A model generated the notes under the pieces. It was not told the DNA's origin, did not search any database, and worked only from the letters and a program-made list of their open reading frames with translations. From NCBI GenBank assembly GCA_002347985.1, contig DDYM01000052.1, positions 41,026 through 46,137 on the forward strand: 5,112 nucleotides of DNA. The letters run 5' to 3'. This document shows positions 1-5,112 of this stretch, in pieces. The position numbers and the translations under genes are program-made. Origin of the DNA: Bacteroidetes bacterium UBA2234 (lineage in GTDB: Bacteria > Bacteroidota > Bacteroidia > NS11-12g > UBA955). Every line of letters starts with the position of its first letter. Position 1 is the first letter of the stretch.

Positions 1-495
1 ATGGTGGGTTCAATTTTTACCTTGTTGATTTTTCTGATTTCTGTTTTGGGTGGGAGTCTTTTCTCCATTTGGATGCGCAGGAACGAATCGGATTATCAAG
101 CGTTGGGGGCTTCGGGGGGCGTTTTAGGCCTACTCATGTGCGCAGTGATGTGGTTTCCAGAAATTCAACTCGGGTTGATGTTTATCCCGATCCCTATTCC
201 CGGATGGATATTTTGTATTTTATTTAATTTGGGTTCGATTGTATTTTCTCAGACGGCCGATCGAAATAGAATTTCGCACGAAGGACATTTGGGCGGAGCG
301 CTGTTTGGTGGGGTGATAGGGTATGCAATTTTGACGCTCTTTGCGAGAATCGGTATGGATGAAGCCTCTCATCCGGATGGGGCGATCATGACAATCCCTT
401 TTGAATCATGGGGGCTGTTTTGGTTTGGGGTATTCCCAATTTTGTTGTTCGGGGTACTCAGTTGGATTCGGCCTCAGTGGCTTTATCGAAAATAA
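1..495 (+). CDS. Rhomboid family intramembrane serine protease (3' part)
   Basis: This is the C-terminal 164 residues of a rhomboid protease, a polytopic inner-membrane enzyme that cleaves transmembrane substrates with a Ser-His dyad. The frame is open from base 1, and the HxxxN oxyanion segment and first helices expected upstream are absent, so the ATG at base 1 is probably internal. Visible residues: a hydrophobic helix at 5-24; the nucleophile motif GASGG at 36-40 (Ser38) opening the next helix; a hydrophobic stretch at about 58-82; then SHEGHLGGALFGG at 92-104, where His96 fits the dyad His of the family's AHLGG motif; and a last helix at about 138-155 before a short basic tail. Both dyad residues are present, so it should be active. 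Substrate is unknown. The stop codon (493-495) lies inside the T-tract of the opposing tRNA terminator. Confidence 0.9.
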   Translation: MVGSIFTLLIFLISVLGGSLFSIWMRRNESDYQALGASGGVLGLLMCAVMWFPEIQLGLMFIPIPIPGWIFCILFNLGSIVFSQTADRNRISHEGHLGGALFGGVIGYAILTLFARIGMDEASHPDGAIMTIPFESWGLFWFGVFPILLFGVLSWIRPQWLYRK

Positions 496-527
496 AAACC
501 CCCCGCCGCGCTGCGCGCGGCGGGGGG
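491..527 (-). terminator. Rho-independent terminator of the tRNA-Leu pair
   Basis: A perfect 13-bp inverted repeat of only G and C (499-511 pairing with 515-527) encloses a 3-nt loop. Read on the minus strand it is followed by TTTTTATT (498-491), the layout of an intrinsic terminator, and it begins 7 nt after the 3' end of tRNA-Leu(GAG). On the plus strand the stem is followed by TTACAAG, which is not a T-tract, so it mainly serves the tRNA operon, although the hairpin may also protect the 3' end of the rhomboid mRNA. Confidence 0.9.
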
Positions 528-534
528 TTACAAG

Positions 535-618
535 TGCCCAGTACTGGATTCGAACCAGCACAACCATACGGTCACCACCCCCTCAAGATGGCGCGTCTAC
601 CAATTTCGCCAACTGGGC
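535..618 (-). tRNA. tRNA-Leu(GAG)
   Basis: An 84-nt class II tRNA folds by hand. The acceptor stem is GCCCAGT/ACTGGGC with discriminator A. The D arm is GCG/CGC with the AAATTGGTAGA loop. The anticodon stem is CCATC/GGTGG with loop TTGAGGG, giving anticodon GAG (reads CTC and CTT). A 15-nt variable arm forms a short ACC/GGT stem, and the T arm is GCTGG-TTCGAAT-CCAGT. The long variable arm and A73 are leucine identity features. The next bases are CTT, so CCA is not encoded and must be added by the nucleotidyltransferase. It is the second gene of a two-tRNA transcript, 22 nt after tRNA-Leu(CAG). Confidence 0.96.
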
Positions 619-640
619 ATTAAACGAGTTTTATTCAATG

Positions 641-722
641 TGCCCAAAACAGGACTCGAACCTGCACACCTCGCGGCGCTGCCACCTGAAGACAGTGCGT
701 CTACCAATTTCGCCATTTGGGC
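641..722 (-). tRNA. tRNA-Leu(CAG)
   Basis: An 82-nt class II tRNA folds by hand. The acceptor stem is GCCCAAA/TTTGGGC with discriminator A. The D arm is GCG/CGC with the same AAATTGGTAGA loop as its neighbour. The anticodon stem is CTGTC/GGCAG with loop TTCAGGT, giving anticodon CAG (reads CTG). A 13-nt variable arm forms CGCC/GGTG closed by a GCGA tetraloop, and the T arm is GCAGG-TTCGAGT-CCTGT. CCA is not encoded (next bases CAT). It is the first gene of the pair, 18 nt downstream of a -7 box. The shared D arm with different anticodon and variable arms indicates an old duplication of leucine isoacceptors rather than a recent copy. Confidence 0.96.
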
Positions 723-740
723 AATGAAAAGAACGGGTTG

Positions 741-772
741 CAAATATACTCAATATCACGCAGCTGTTCAAA
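741..772 (-). promoter_or_regulatory. Bacteroidota-type promoter of the tRNA-Leu pair
   Basis: On the minus strand TTTG (772-769) is followed after 20 nt by TATATTTG (748-741), an exact match to the -33 TTTG / -7 TAnnTTTG promoter of the Bacteroidota primary sigma factor. The box ends 18 nt before the first tRNA, leaving a leader of roughly a dozen nucleotides for RNase P to remove. Start site not observed. Confidence 0.75.
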
Positions 773-796
773 TAAACACCGCGTTTCCGATGTCAA

Positions 797-1843
797 TTAC
801 ATAATCAACATCGCATCGCCATAGCACAAAAATCTATAGCCCTCTTTCATCGCTTCCTGATATACCTCCGTCATGAACTTATGGTCTGTGTAAGCACAAG
901 CCATCATGAACAAAGGCGACTCCGGCTGATGCAAATTGGTAATAAATGCATTGGCAATATGGAACTCCTGTGGCGGAAACAAAAACTTATCCGTCCATCC
1001 CTCACTGGGATTCAATGTACTCATAGAACTTACACTGCTCTCCAATGCACGCATCACACTACCACCCACCGCTACAACACGCTTTTTATTGTTGATGGCA
1101 TTGTTCACCACATCGCAAGCCGATTGTTCGATGCGATAGTATTCGCTGTCCATCTTGTGTTTGGTTAAATCTTCAACCTCCACCTCTCTGAACGCACCCA
1201 ATCCCAAATGCAACGTAATTTCAGTGAATTGAATGCCTTTGATGTCCATTCTCATTTGCAACTCACGCGTGATGTGCAACTGAGCCGCCGGTGCAGCAAC
1301 TGCCCCAACATTCTTGGCAAACAAACTCTGATACCATGCCTCATCTTCTTCCTTTACTCCACGAGTGATATATTTTGGAATGGGAGTCTCACCCAATTTC
1401 TTGATTACTTCAGCAAACTCCTCGTCCGTTCCATCGAACAAAAAGCGAATGGTTCTGCCCCTGCTCGTTGTATTGTCTACAACCTCAGCCACCAAATCAT
1501 CATCCCCAAAATACAGTTTGTTTCCCACGCGAATTTTGCGTGCTGGATCCACCAATACATCCCACAAACGCAATTCATGATTCAACTCGCGAAGCAAGAA
1601 CACCTCAATTTGAGCGCCTGTCTTCTCTTTCTGACCGTACATGCGGGCAGTAAATACCTTTGTGTTGTTCACCACAAACACATCATTCTCATCAAAAATC
1701 TCAAGAATGTCTTTGAAACTGCGGTGCTCGATACGACGTTCCTTGCGATGAACTACCAATAAACGGGCATCGTGGCGCGTAGCCAATGGCTCCTGAGCGA
1801 TAAACTCCTCAGGCAAATCGAACTTAAATTGAGATAATTTCAT
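797..1843 (-). CDS. queA: S-adenosylmethionine:tRNA ribosyltransferase-isomerase QueA
   Basis: QueA transfers and rearranges the ribosyl group of S-adenosylmethionine onto preQ1 at position 34 of tRNAs with GUN anticodons, giving epoxyqueuosine, the step before QueG/QueH in queuosine synthesis; it is cytosolic. At 348 residues it is full length. Family landmarks run in order: [12 protein letters not shown] (8-19), [14 protein letters not shown] (57-70), [16 protein letters not shown] (92-107), GETPIPKYI (151-159), [10 protein letters not shown] (183-192), LHLGLGAF (211-218), HKMDSE (229-234), [11 protein letters not shown] (259-269), [15 protein letters not shown] (300-314) and [12 protein letters not shown] (336-347). 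Several of these depart from the usual wording (AAPTAGLHF, GLGTF, GTTxxR, NFHxPKSTL), so full activity is not certain. The ATG at 1841-1843 begins the conserved N-terminus and has no Shine-Dalgarno sequence. It lies 38 bp after the dehydrogenase gene, with its own -7 box between them. No clear terminator follows, so readthrough toward the tRNAs is possible. Confidence 0.94.
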   Translation of the reverse strand: MKLSQFKFDLPEEFIAQEPLATRHDARLLVVHRKERRIEHRSFKDILEIFDENDVFVVNNTKVFTARMYGQKEKTGAQIEVFLLRELNHELRLWDVLVDPARKIRVGNKLYFGDDDLVAEVVDNTTSRGRTIRFLFDGTDEEFAEVIKKLGETPIPKYITRGVKEEDEAWYQSLFAKNVGAVAAPAAQLHITRELQMRMDIKGIQFTEITLHLGLGAFREVEVEDLTKHKMDSEYYRIEQSACDVVNNAINNKKRVVAVGGSVMRALESSVSSMSTLNPSEGWTDKFLFPPQEFHIANAFITNLHQPESPLFMMACAYTDHKFMTEVYQEAMKEGYRFLCYGDAMLIM

Positions 1844-1872
1844 GTTTGCAGTGTATACCCAAATTGGGGCTG

Positions 1873-1880
1873 CAAATATA
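1873..1880 (-). promoter_or_regulatory. Probable -7 box of a queA promoter
   Basis: TATATTTG on the minus strand matches TAnnTTTG exactly and continues TATATTTGCAGCCC, almost the same as the tRNA promoter (TATATTTGCAACCC). It sits just after the stop codon of the upstream dehydrogenase and 29 nt before the queA ATG, giving a leader of about 20-25 nt. No good -33 TTG is found at the proper distance (the nearest is 24 nt upstream), so strength is uncertain and cotranscription with the upstream gene remains possible. Confidence 0.5.
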
Positions 1881-1881
1881 A

Positions 1882-2775
1882 TCAGTTTTTAGTAAAACCC
1901 GGCGCAACAATCAAGTCCTTGGTTCCATGACCGTAATCGTAGAATCCGCGACCGCTTTTTACACCCAAATCTCCAGATGTCACCATGTTCACCAACAACG
2001 GCGATGGCGCATATTTTGGATTCCCAAATCCGTCGTGCAATACCTTTAAAATAGCCAAGCAAACGTCCAAACCAATAAAATCTGCCAATTGCAATGGACC
2101 CATAGGGTGAGCCATACCCAACTTCATAATCGTATCGATTTCCTCAACGCCAGCTACCCCTTCATGCAAAGAGCAAATGGCTTCGTTGATCATCGGCATC
2201 AAAACTCTGTTTGCAATAAAACCTGGATAATCCTGTGTTAACGCGGGTACCTTTCCCAAGCTCTTACTCAATTCGATAATATCTGAAGTGACTTTTTTGT
2301 CGGTTTTGAAACCCTCAATCACCTCTACCAATTTCATTACCGGCACAGGATTCATGAAGTGCATGCCAATGACCTTTTCCGGACGCGTGGTTACCGACCC
2401 TATTTTGGTAATTGAAATACTCGATGTGTTGCTCGCCAAAACACAATGCGCAGGCGCCAAAGCATCCAACTGTCTGAAAATATTCAATTTGATTTCGATG
2501 TTCTCAGTAGCAGCTTCAACCACCAAATCCGCATTGCTCACGCCATCAGCCAATTGAGTATATGTTTTGATTCTACCCAAACTATCCGCTTTTTGCTCTT
2601 CGGTTAGGGTTCCCTTTCCTACCTGACGATCCATGTTTTTTGTGATGGTAGCAATGGCCTTTTCAAGCATTTCTTGCTTTACATCAATCAAATTCACGGC
2701 ATAACCGCATTGGGCAAAAACGTGGGCGATTCCATTTCCCATGGTGCCACCACCTATCACTGCAATTTGTTTCAT
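1882..2775 (-). CDS. hbd: 3-hydroxybutyryl-CoA dehydrogenase (3-hydroxyacyl-CoA dehydrogenase family)
   Basis: This cytosolic NAD-dependent oxidoreductase interconverts 3-hydroxyacyl-CoA (typically 3-hydroxybutyryl-CoA) and the 3-oxoacyl-CoA, in short-chain fatty acid or phenylacetate-type degradation or in butyrate metabolism. Its 297 residues fit the stand-alone Hbd/PaaH form. A Rossmann domain opens with [14 protein letters not shown] (4-17), and Asp31 at the end of the second strand favours NAD over [17 protein letters not shown] (84-96) and ASNTSSISI (114-122) follow. Catalytic His139 in [15 protein letters not shown] and Glu151 are 12 residues apart, as in human HADH. The C-terminal domain has [16 protein letters not shown] (184-199), [15 protein letters not shown] (223-237) and GRGFYDY (275-281). 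The ATG at 2773-2775 is chosen because [10 protein letters not shown] is the normal family N-terminus; a start at 2826 would add 17 non-conserved residues and overlap the upstream gene. Physiological direction and chain length cannot be read from sequence. The symbol reflects family membership only. Confidence 0.93.
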   Translation of the reverse strand: MKQIAVIGGGTMGNGIAHVFAQCGYAVNLIDVKQEMLEKAIATITKNMDRQVGKGTLTEEQKADSLGRIKTYTQLADGVSNADLVVEAATENIEIKLNIFRQLDALAPAHCVLASNTSSISITKIGSVTTRPEKVIGMHFMNPVPVMKLVEVIEGFKTDKKVTSDIIELSKSLGKVPALTQDYPGFIANRVLMPMINEAICSLHEGVAGVEEIDTIMKLGMAHPMGPLQLADFIGLDVCLAILKVLHDGFGNPKYAPSPLLVNMVTSGDLGVKSGRGFYDYGHGTKDLIVAPGFTKN

Positions 2776-2783
2776 CGTAAGCG

Positions 2784-2818
2784 CAAAGTTAGGCAATCCC
2801 GCCCATTTTGCACAAAAA
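2784..2818 (-). promoter_or_regulatory. Putative promoter of the dehydrogenase gene, close to leaderless
   Basis: On the minus strand TTTTTG (2818-2813), 21 nt and TAACTTTG (2791-2784) match the -33/-7 pattern. The TAA of the box is the stop codon of the upstream spermidine-synthase-like gene. Only 8 nt (CGCTTACG) separate the box from the ATG, so a start at the usual distance would give a leader of about 0-4 nt. The gene may therefore be transcribed alone as well as from upstream. Confidence 0.45.
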
Positions 2819-3508
2819 CACCGCATTCCCCTTCATCCCATCCCAAGTTTTTACATGGTTGAAACGCTTTTTTAGCTCGCCCAAAAATAAAACCGACTCC
2901 TCTTTTTTGAGCATCGTATTGATGATTACACCCCCTTTATTTCCCAACAATTTGGATAAACTCTCTAAAAAATCACCTTCCAGAACCGCCGATGCAACCT
3001 TCGTCTCCGTAAACAAATCACAAACAATCAAATCATATTCCCATGACTGCTTTGCCGCCCTAAAAACATAATCCACAGCATCATCATGCAACAATCTAAC
3101 CCCTTGTGTGTAGAAATACTTCTTTGCCAAATCAATCACCGCATCGTCCCATTCCACACCAATGATTTCGGCTTCTCTATTGATATCTTGGTGGACAATC
3201 TCCGCCGCACTGCCACCCCCATACCCCAACATCAAAACCCGCTCCGCTTGAACACCCCAAGCCACAATGTCCTTTATACTGCCCACCATCACGTCGTGCA
3301 AACTCCCAAACGAATAATTTACCTTGCCCGTGTCCAACACAAATTTGCCCTGCCAAGCAAGGACCTGCAATTCAACCCCTTTGGATGATTTTCTCTTTTC
3401 CTGCGGAATGGGAAGGACCCAGCTGAAAATCCTCTTCCAAAACGATGGCCGCTTTCTGACTTTTATCGGCTCAACCGCCTGGCGCATCATGGAATCTAAA
3501 TCAAACAC
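2789..3508 (-). CDS. Spermidine synthase-like (PABS-fold) SAM-binding protein
   Basis: This soluble Rossmann-fold protein of 239 residues resembles the polyamine biosynthesis (spermidine synthase/methyltransferase) superfamily. Visible landmarks: LDTGKVNYSFGSLHDVM (58-74), similar to the substrate-entry segment of spermidine synthases; the nucleotide-binding loop VLMLGYGGGSAAEIV (91-105); acidic Glu119 ending the second strand (IIGVEWD); HDDAVDYV (141-148); and YDLIVCDLFTE (158-168). The usual D-x-x-DP motif carrying the general-base Asp of aminopropyltransferases is here CDLFTE, so putrescine aminopropyl transfer looks unlikely, and a methyltransferase or other SAM-dependent role is possible. 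The N-terminal 40 residues are basic and not conserved. The outermost start is a GTG at 3506-3508; the tandem ATGs at 3488-3490 and 3485-3487 are plausible alternatives giving 233 or 232 residues. It ends 13 bp before the dehydrogenase start. True substrate unknown. Confidence 0.8.
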   Translation of the reverse strand: MFDLDSMMRQAVEPIKVRKRPSFWKRIFSWVLPIPQEKRKSSKGVELQVLAWQGKFVLDTGKVNYSFGSLHDVMVGSIKDIVAWGVQAERVLMLGYGGGSAAEIVHQDINREAEIIGVEWDDAVIDLAKKYFYTQGVRLLHDDAVDYVFRAAKQSWEYDLIVCDLFTETKVASAVLEGDFLESLSKLLGNKGGVIINTMLKKEESVLFLGELKKRFNHVKTWDGMKGNAVFLCKMGGIA

Positions 3509-3570
3509 GATACAAATTTCGCAATTTCTCTACGCACTTTATCATCTTTTTAGAATTGACAACTCAACGA

Positions 3571-3578
3571 TACCTTTG
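3571..3578 (+). promoter_or_regulatory. Putative -7 box of maf, close to leaderless
   Basis: TACCTTTG matches TAnnTTTG exactly and ends 8 nt before the maf ATG, the same distance as at the dehydrogenase gene. The -33 element is weak: only a T-run (3547-3551) lies about 19-20 nt upstream, while TTG at 3556-3558 is too near. It lies in the 78-bp divergent region between maf and the spermidine-synthase-like gene; for the latter I see only a one-mismatch box (GAAATTTG) directly before the GTG. Confidence 0.45.
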
Positions 3579-3586
3579 CCCAAGAA

Positions 3587-4204
3587 ATGATAACAAAAAA
3601 CCCAATTTCAAATTCTACAAGCACGTTGCCTTCTTTTCCCAAGTTGTTGTTGGCATCGAAATCGCCACGTCGACATCAACTGTTGCGCGATGCAGGGTTT
3701 GAATTTGACTATGTGGAAATTGACGCGGATGAAAGCTACCCAGAAAATTTGACCCCAGAAGAAATCTGCACTTTTTTGGCCAAACACAAATCCCAACACC
3801 ACCAATCACCCATCCAAGAAAAAATCCTCGTCACCGCCGATACCATCGTCTTCATCAACAACCGCGTGCTCAACAAACCGGCAAACGCCACAGAAGCCGC
3901 CGAAATGCTAACCGCCCTCAGCAATCAAACCCATACCGTTTATACGGGCGTTTGCCTCCGAAACGACAACCATTTACATACCTTCTACGACAAAACCGAG
4001 GTCACTTTTCACGCCCTCACCGCCGCAGAAATCCATCATTACATTGAAAACTTTGCCCCGTACGATAAAGCCGGTTCATACGGAGTACAAGACTGGATGG
4101 GATATATCGGCGTTCAGGGAATCCGAGGATGTTTCTACAACGTCATGGGATTCCCTATTGCCAAATTCTACCGTGAACTTTCTGCGTTTTGTAACCGCAA
4201 ATAA
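3587..4204 (+). CDS. maf: Maf family nucleoside triphosphate pyrophosphatase (dTTP/UTP type)
   Basis: Maf proteins hydrolyse the alpha-beta bond of non-canonical or selected nucleoside triphosphates to the monophosphate and pyrophosphate, a cytosolic house-cleaning function linked to septum inhibition in Bacillus. Of 205 residues, about 185 are the domain. Motifs in order: LLLASKSPRRHQLL (20-33); VTADTIV (82-88) with the catalytic Asp85; VLNKPANATEAAEML (94-108), where Asn replaces the usual Gly of GKP; HTVYTGVCL (116-124); YDKAGSYGVQ (159-168); and GCFYNVMGFPI (181-191). The KAGSYGVQ form fits the YhdE-like dTTP/UTP branch rather than the YceF-like m7GTP branch. The first ~18 residues are a polar Ser/Thr/Asn-rich extension, with no other Met before the domain; a TTG at 3626-3628 could be an alternative start. 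It is divergent from the spermidine-synthase-like gene and convergent with the peptidase gene. Confidence 0.93.
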   Translation: MITKNPISNSTSTLPSFPKLLLASKSPRRHQLLRDAGFEFDYVEIDADESYPENLTPEEICTFLAKHKSQHHQSPIQEKILVTADTIVFINNRVLNKPANATEAAEMLTALSNQTHTVYTGVCLRNDNHLHTFYDKTEVTFHALTAAEIHHYIENFAPYDKAGSYGVQDWMGYIGVQGIRGCFYNVMGFPIAKFYRELSAFCNRK

Positions 4205-4269
4205 GCCCCGTTTCTGTACGAACTCAAATCCTTGCCCCAAACAACAATTGGAGCTAAAATTCTTTCTAA
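4205..4269. other. Convergent intergenic spacer without a clear terminator
   Basis: These 65 bp separate the 3' ends of maf and the subtilase gene. I looked for a hairpin followed by a T-run in either direction and found only weak A+T-rich self-complementarity. No RNA gene or repeat was seen. Confidence 0.5.
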
Positions 4270-5112
4270 TTACTTCACCAACAACATAGTAGCCATATTC
4301 AATGCCTTTTCCGCATTGATCAAACCACCTGTATTGCTCAAGCTTGGAAATCCAACCTTTGTCTTTTTTGTCCCAGGTAATACAACCTTGCTATCAACCA
4401 ATGTCACCGTTGCCTCAATAATCATCTTCACATCCTTCGCAGTAAGTGAAGGATTCCTACTCCAAATCAACGCCGCCATCCCCGCACAAACAGGAGACGC
4501 CATACTCGTTCCATCAAAATAAGCATATTCATTGTTCGGAATTGTACTGTATATGCTCTGACCCGGAGCAAATACATCCACGTTGTGAGAACCGTAGTTA
4601 CTAAAATCTGTTGCCAAATGCTTTTTCAACGGCTGAGAAGCACCCACCTCAATCCAGTTTTCTGCAAACATTCCACCACCCAAAGAGTCATTGGGATAGT
4701 TGGCCGTAACATCGTTGTCCTGAGAACTGTTGCCCGCCGCGTGAACCAACAAAACACCGTGGTCTCTCGCATACACAACCGCCTCGTTCACCGCGTCCTT
4801 GTCCCACTTATAACCCTTACCAAAACTCATATTGATAATCTTAGCACCGTTGTCAACCGCATAACGAATTCCGTTCGCCACATCCTTGTCGCGCTCATCT
4901 CCATCAGGAACGACACGAATTGCCATAATTTTCACATTGTCCGCCACGCCATCAAGACCAATGCCATTGCCACGAACCGCACCAATAATTCCCGAAACGT
5001 GTGTGCCATGCGAAGCATCCGGACCCGCTACATTGTTATTTCCATATCCAATTTCATGTGGATCATCGTAGTTGTCACCTACAATATCCCTTGGCTTGTA
5101 ATCCAAATTGTA
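4270..5112 (-). CDS. S8 family (subtilisin-like) serine peptidase, 3' part
   Basis: The C-terminal 280 residues of a subtilase; the frame is open to the right edge (first visible residues YNLDYKPRD), so the 5' end lies outside the window and the TTG at 5104-5106 is only an internal Leu codon. Of the Asp-His-Ser triad, His35 (SHGTHVSGIIGA) and Ser203 (GTSMASP) are visible, together with the oxyanion-hole Asn128 (HAAGNSS) and structural motifs KIINMSFG (91-98) and VDVFAPGQSIYST (178-190). The catalytic Asp and any signal peptide are upstream and unseen. The stretch YKPRDIVGDNYDDPHEIGYGNNNVAGPDASHG (5-36) resembles the end of the long insertion between Asp and His found in a Bacteroidota subtilase group (recalled, not searched). 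The chain stops about 15 residues after the last catalytic-domain helix (GGLINAEKALNMA), leaving no room for a type IX secretion C-terminal domain. Substrate unknown. Confidence 0.93.
   Translation of the reverse strand, partial: YNLDYKPRDIVGDNYDDPHEIGYGNNNVAGPDASHGTHVSGIIGAVRGNGIGLDGVADNVKIMAIRVVPDGDERDKDVANGIRYAVDNGAKIINMSFGKGYKWDKDAVNEAVVYARDHGVLLVHAAGNSSQDNDVTANYPNDSLGGGMFAENWIEVGASQPLKKHLATDFSNYGSHNVDVFAPGQSIYSTIPNNEYAYFDGTSMASPVCAGMAALIWSRNPSLTAKDVKMIIEATVTLVDSKVVLPGTKKTKVGFPSLSNTGGLINAEKALNMATMLLVK

Noticed and set aside
401..727. Open frames of 108 and 71 residues across the rhomboid 3' end and the tRNA genes
   Set aside because: They run through the rhomboid gene in another frame, the terminator hairpin and two well-folded tRNAs, so they are not real coding regions.
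773..796. A small hairpin after queA (AAAC/GTTT) as a terminator
   Set aside because: The stem is only 4 bp of mostly A-T pairs with no proper T-run, too weak to call.
1208..1762. A 184-residue open frame on the plus strand within queA
   Set aside because: It is fully antisense to a clear full-length QueA, has no recognisable motif and a composition expected from reading the opposite strand.
535..1843. A functional link between QueA and the neighbouring tRNA genes
   Set aside because: QueA acts on tRNAs with GUN anticodons (Asp, Asn, His, Tyr). The neighbours have GAG and CAG anticodons, so adjacency alone does not support a substrate relation.
2776..2826. Upstream ATG extending the dehydrogenase by 17 residues
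   Set aside because: The extension is not family-like, overlaps the 3' end of the upstream gene and covers the predicted promoter; [10 protein letters not shown] is the standard N-terminus.
3736..3924. Minus-strand open frames of 62-65 residues inside maf
   Set aside because: They are antisense shadows of a clear Maf coding sequence, with no conserved features.
1..5112. CRISPR array, insertion sequence, toxin-antitoxin or phage-defence module
   Set aside because: I saw no spaced direct repeats, transposase motifs, terminal inverted repeats or paired small genes; all coding space belongs to recognisable housekeeping-type families.

Overview
The window is ordinary chromosomal sequence from a member of the Bacteroidota, probably a flavobacterium-like lineage. 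Four things point there. Exact or near-exact copies of the Bacteroidota -7 box (TAnnTTTG) stand in front of four transcription units. No start codon has a recognisable Shine-Dalgarno sequence. Both tRNA genes lack an encoded CCA end. The QueA, Maf and subtilase sequences carry wording I associate with that phylum. The order-level placement is inference from memory of those families.

Layout. Bases 1-495 (+) are the 3' part of a rhomboid intramembrane protease gene. It converges on two tandem tRNA-Leu genes on the minus strand, tRNA-Leu(CAG) at 641-722 and tRNA-Leu(GAG) at 535-618. These have their own promoter (741-772) and end at a very strong GC-only hairpin with a T-tract (491-527). Next come three minus-strand genes in one direction: a spermidine-synthase-fold protein (3508 to 2789), a 3-hydroxybutyryl-CoA dehydrogenase (2775 to 1882) and queA (1843 to 797). 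They are 13 and 38 bp apart, but the second and third each also have a -7 box directly upstream. Divergent from this group is a Maf-type nucleotide pyrophosphatase (3587-4204, +). It converges on the 3' part of an S8 (subtilisin-like) peptidase gene that runs off the right end (4270-5112, -).

How the genes relate. I see no shared pathway. Nucleotide clean-up (Maf), tRNA queuosine modification (QueA), fatty acyl/hydroxybutyryl-CoA oxidoreduction and two unrelated proteases look like ordinary neighbours. QueA modifies GUN-anticodon tRNAs, so the adjacent leucine tRNAs are not its substrates.

I found no new multi-gene system. The points worth a second look are: several motif positions in QueA that depart from the usual family wording; a spermidine-synthase-like protein without the usual catalytic Asp motif; two protein genes whose -7 box ends exactly 8 nt before the ATG, suggesting leaderless mRNAs; and the matched TATATTTGCA promoter core before both queA and the tRNA pair.
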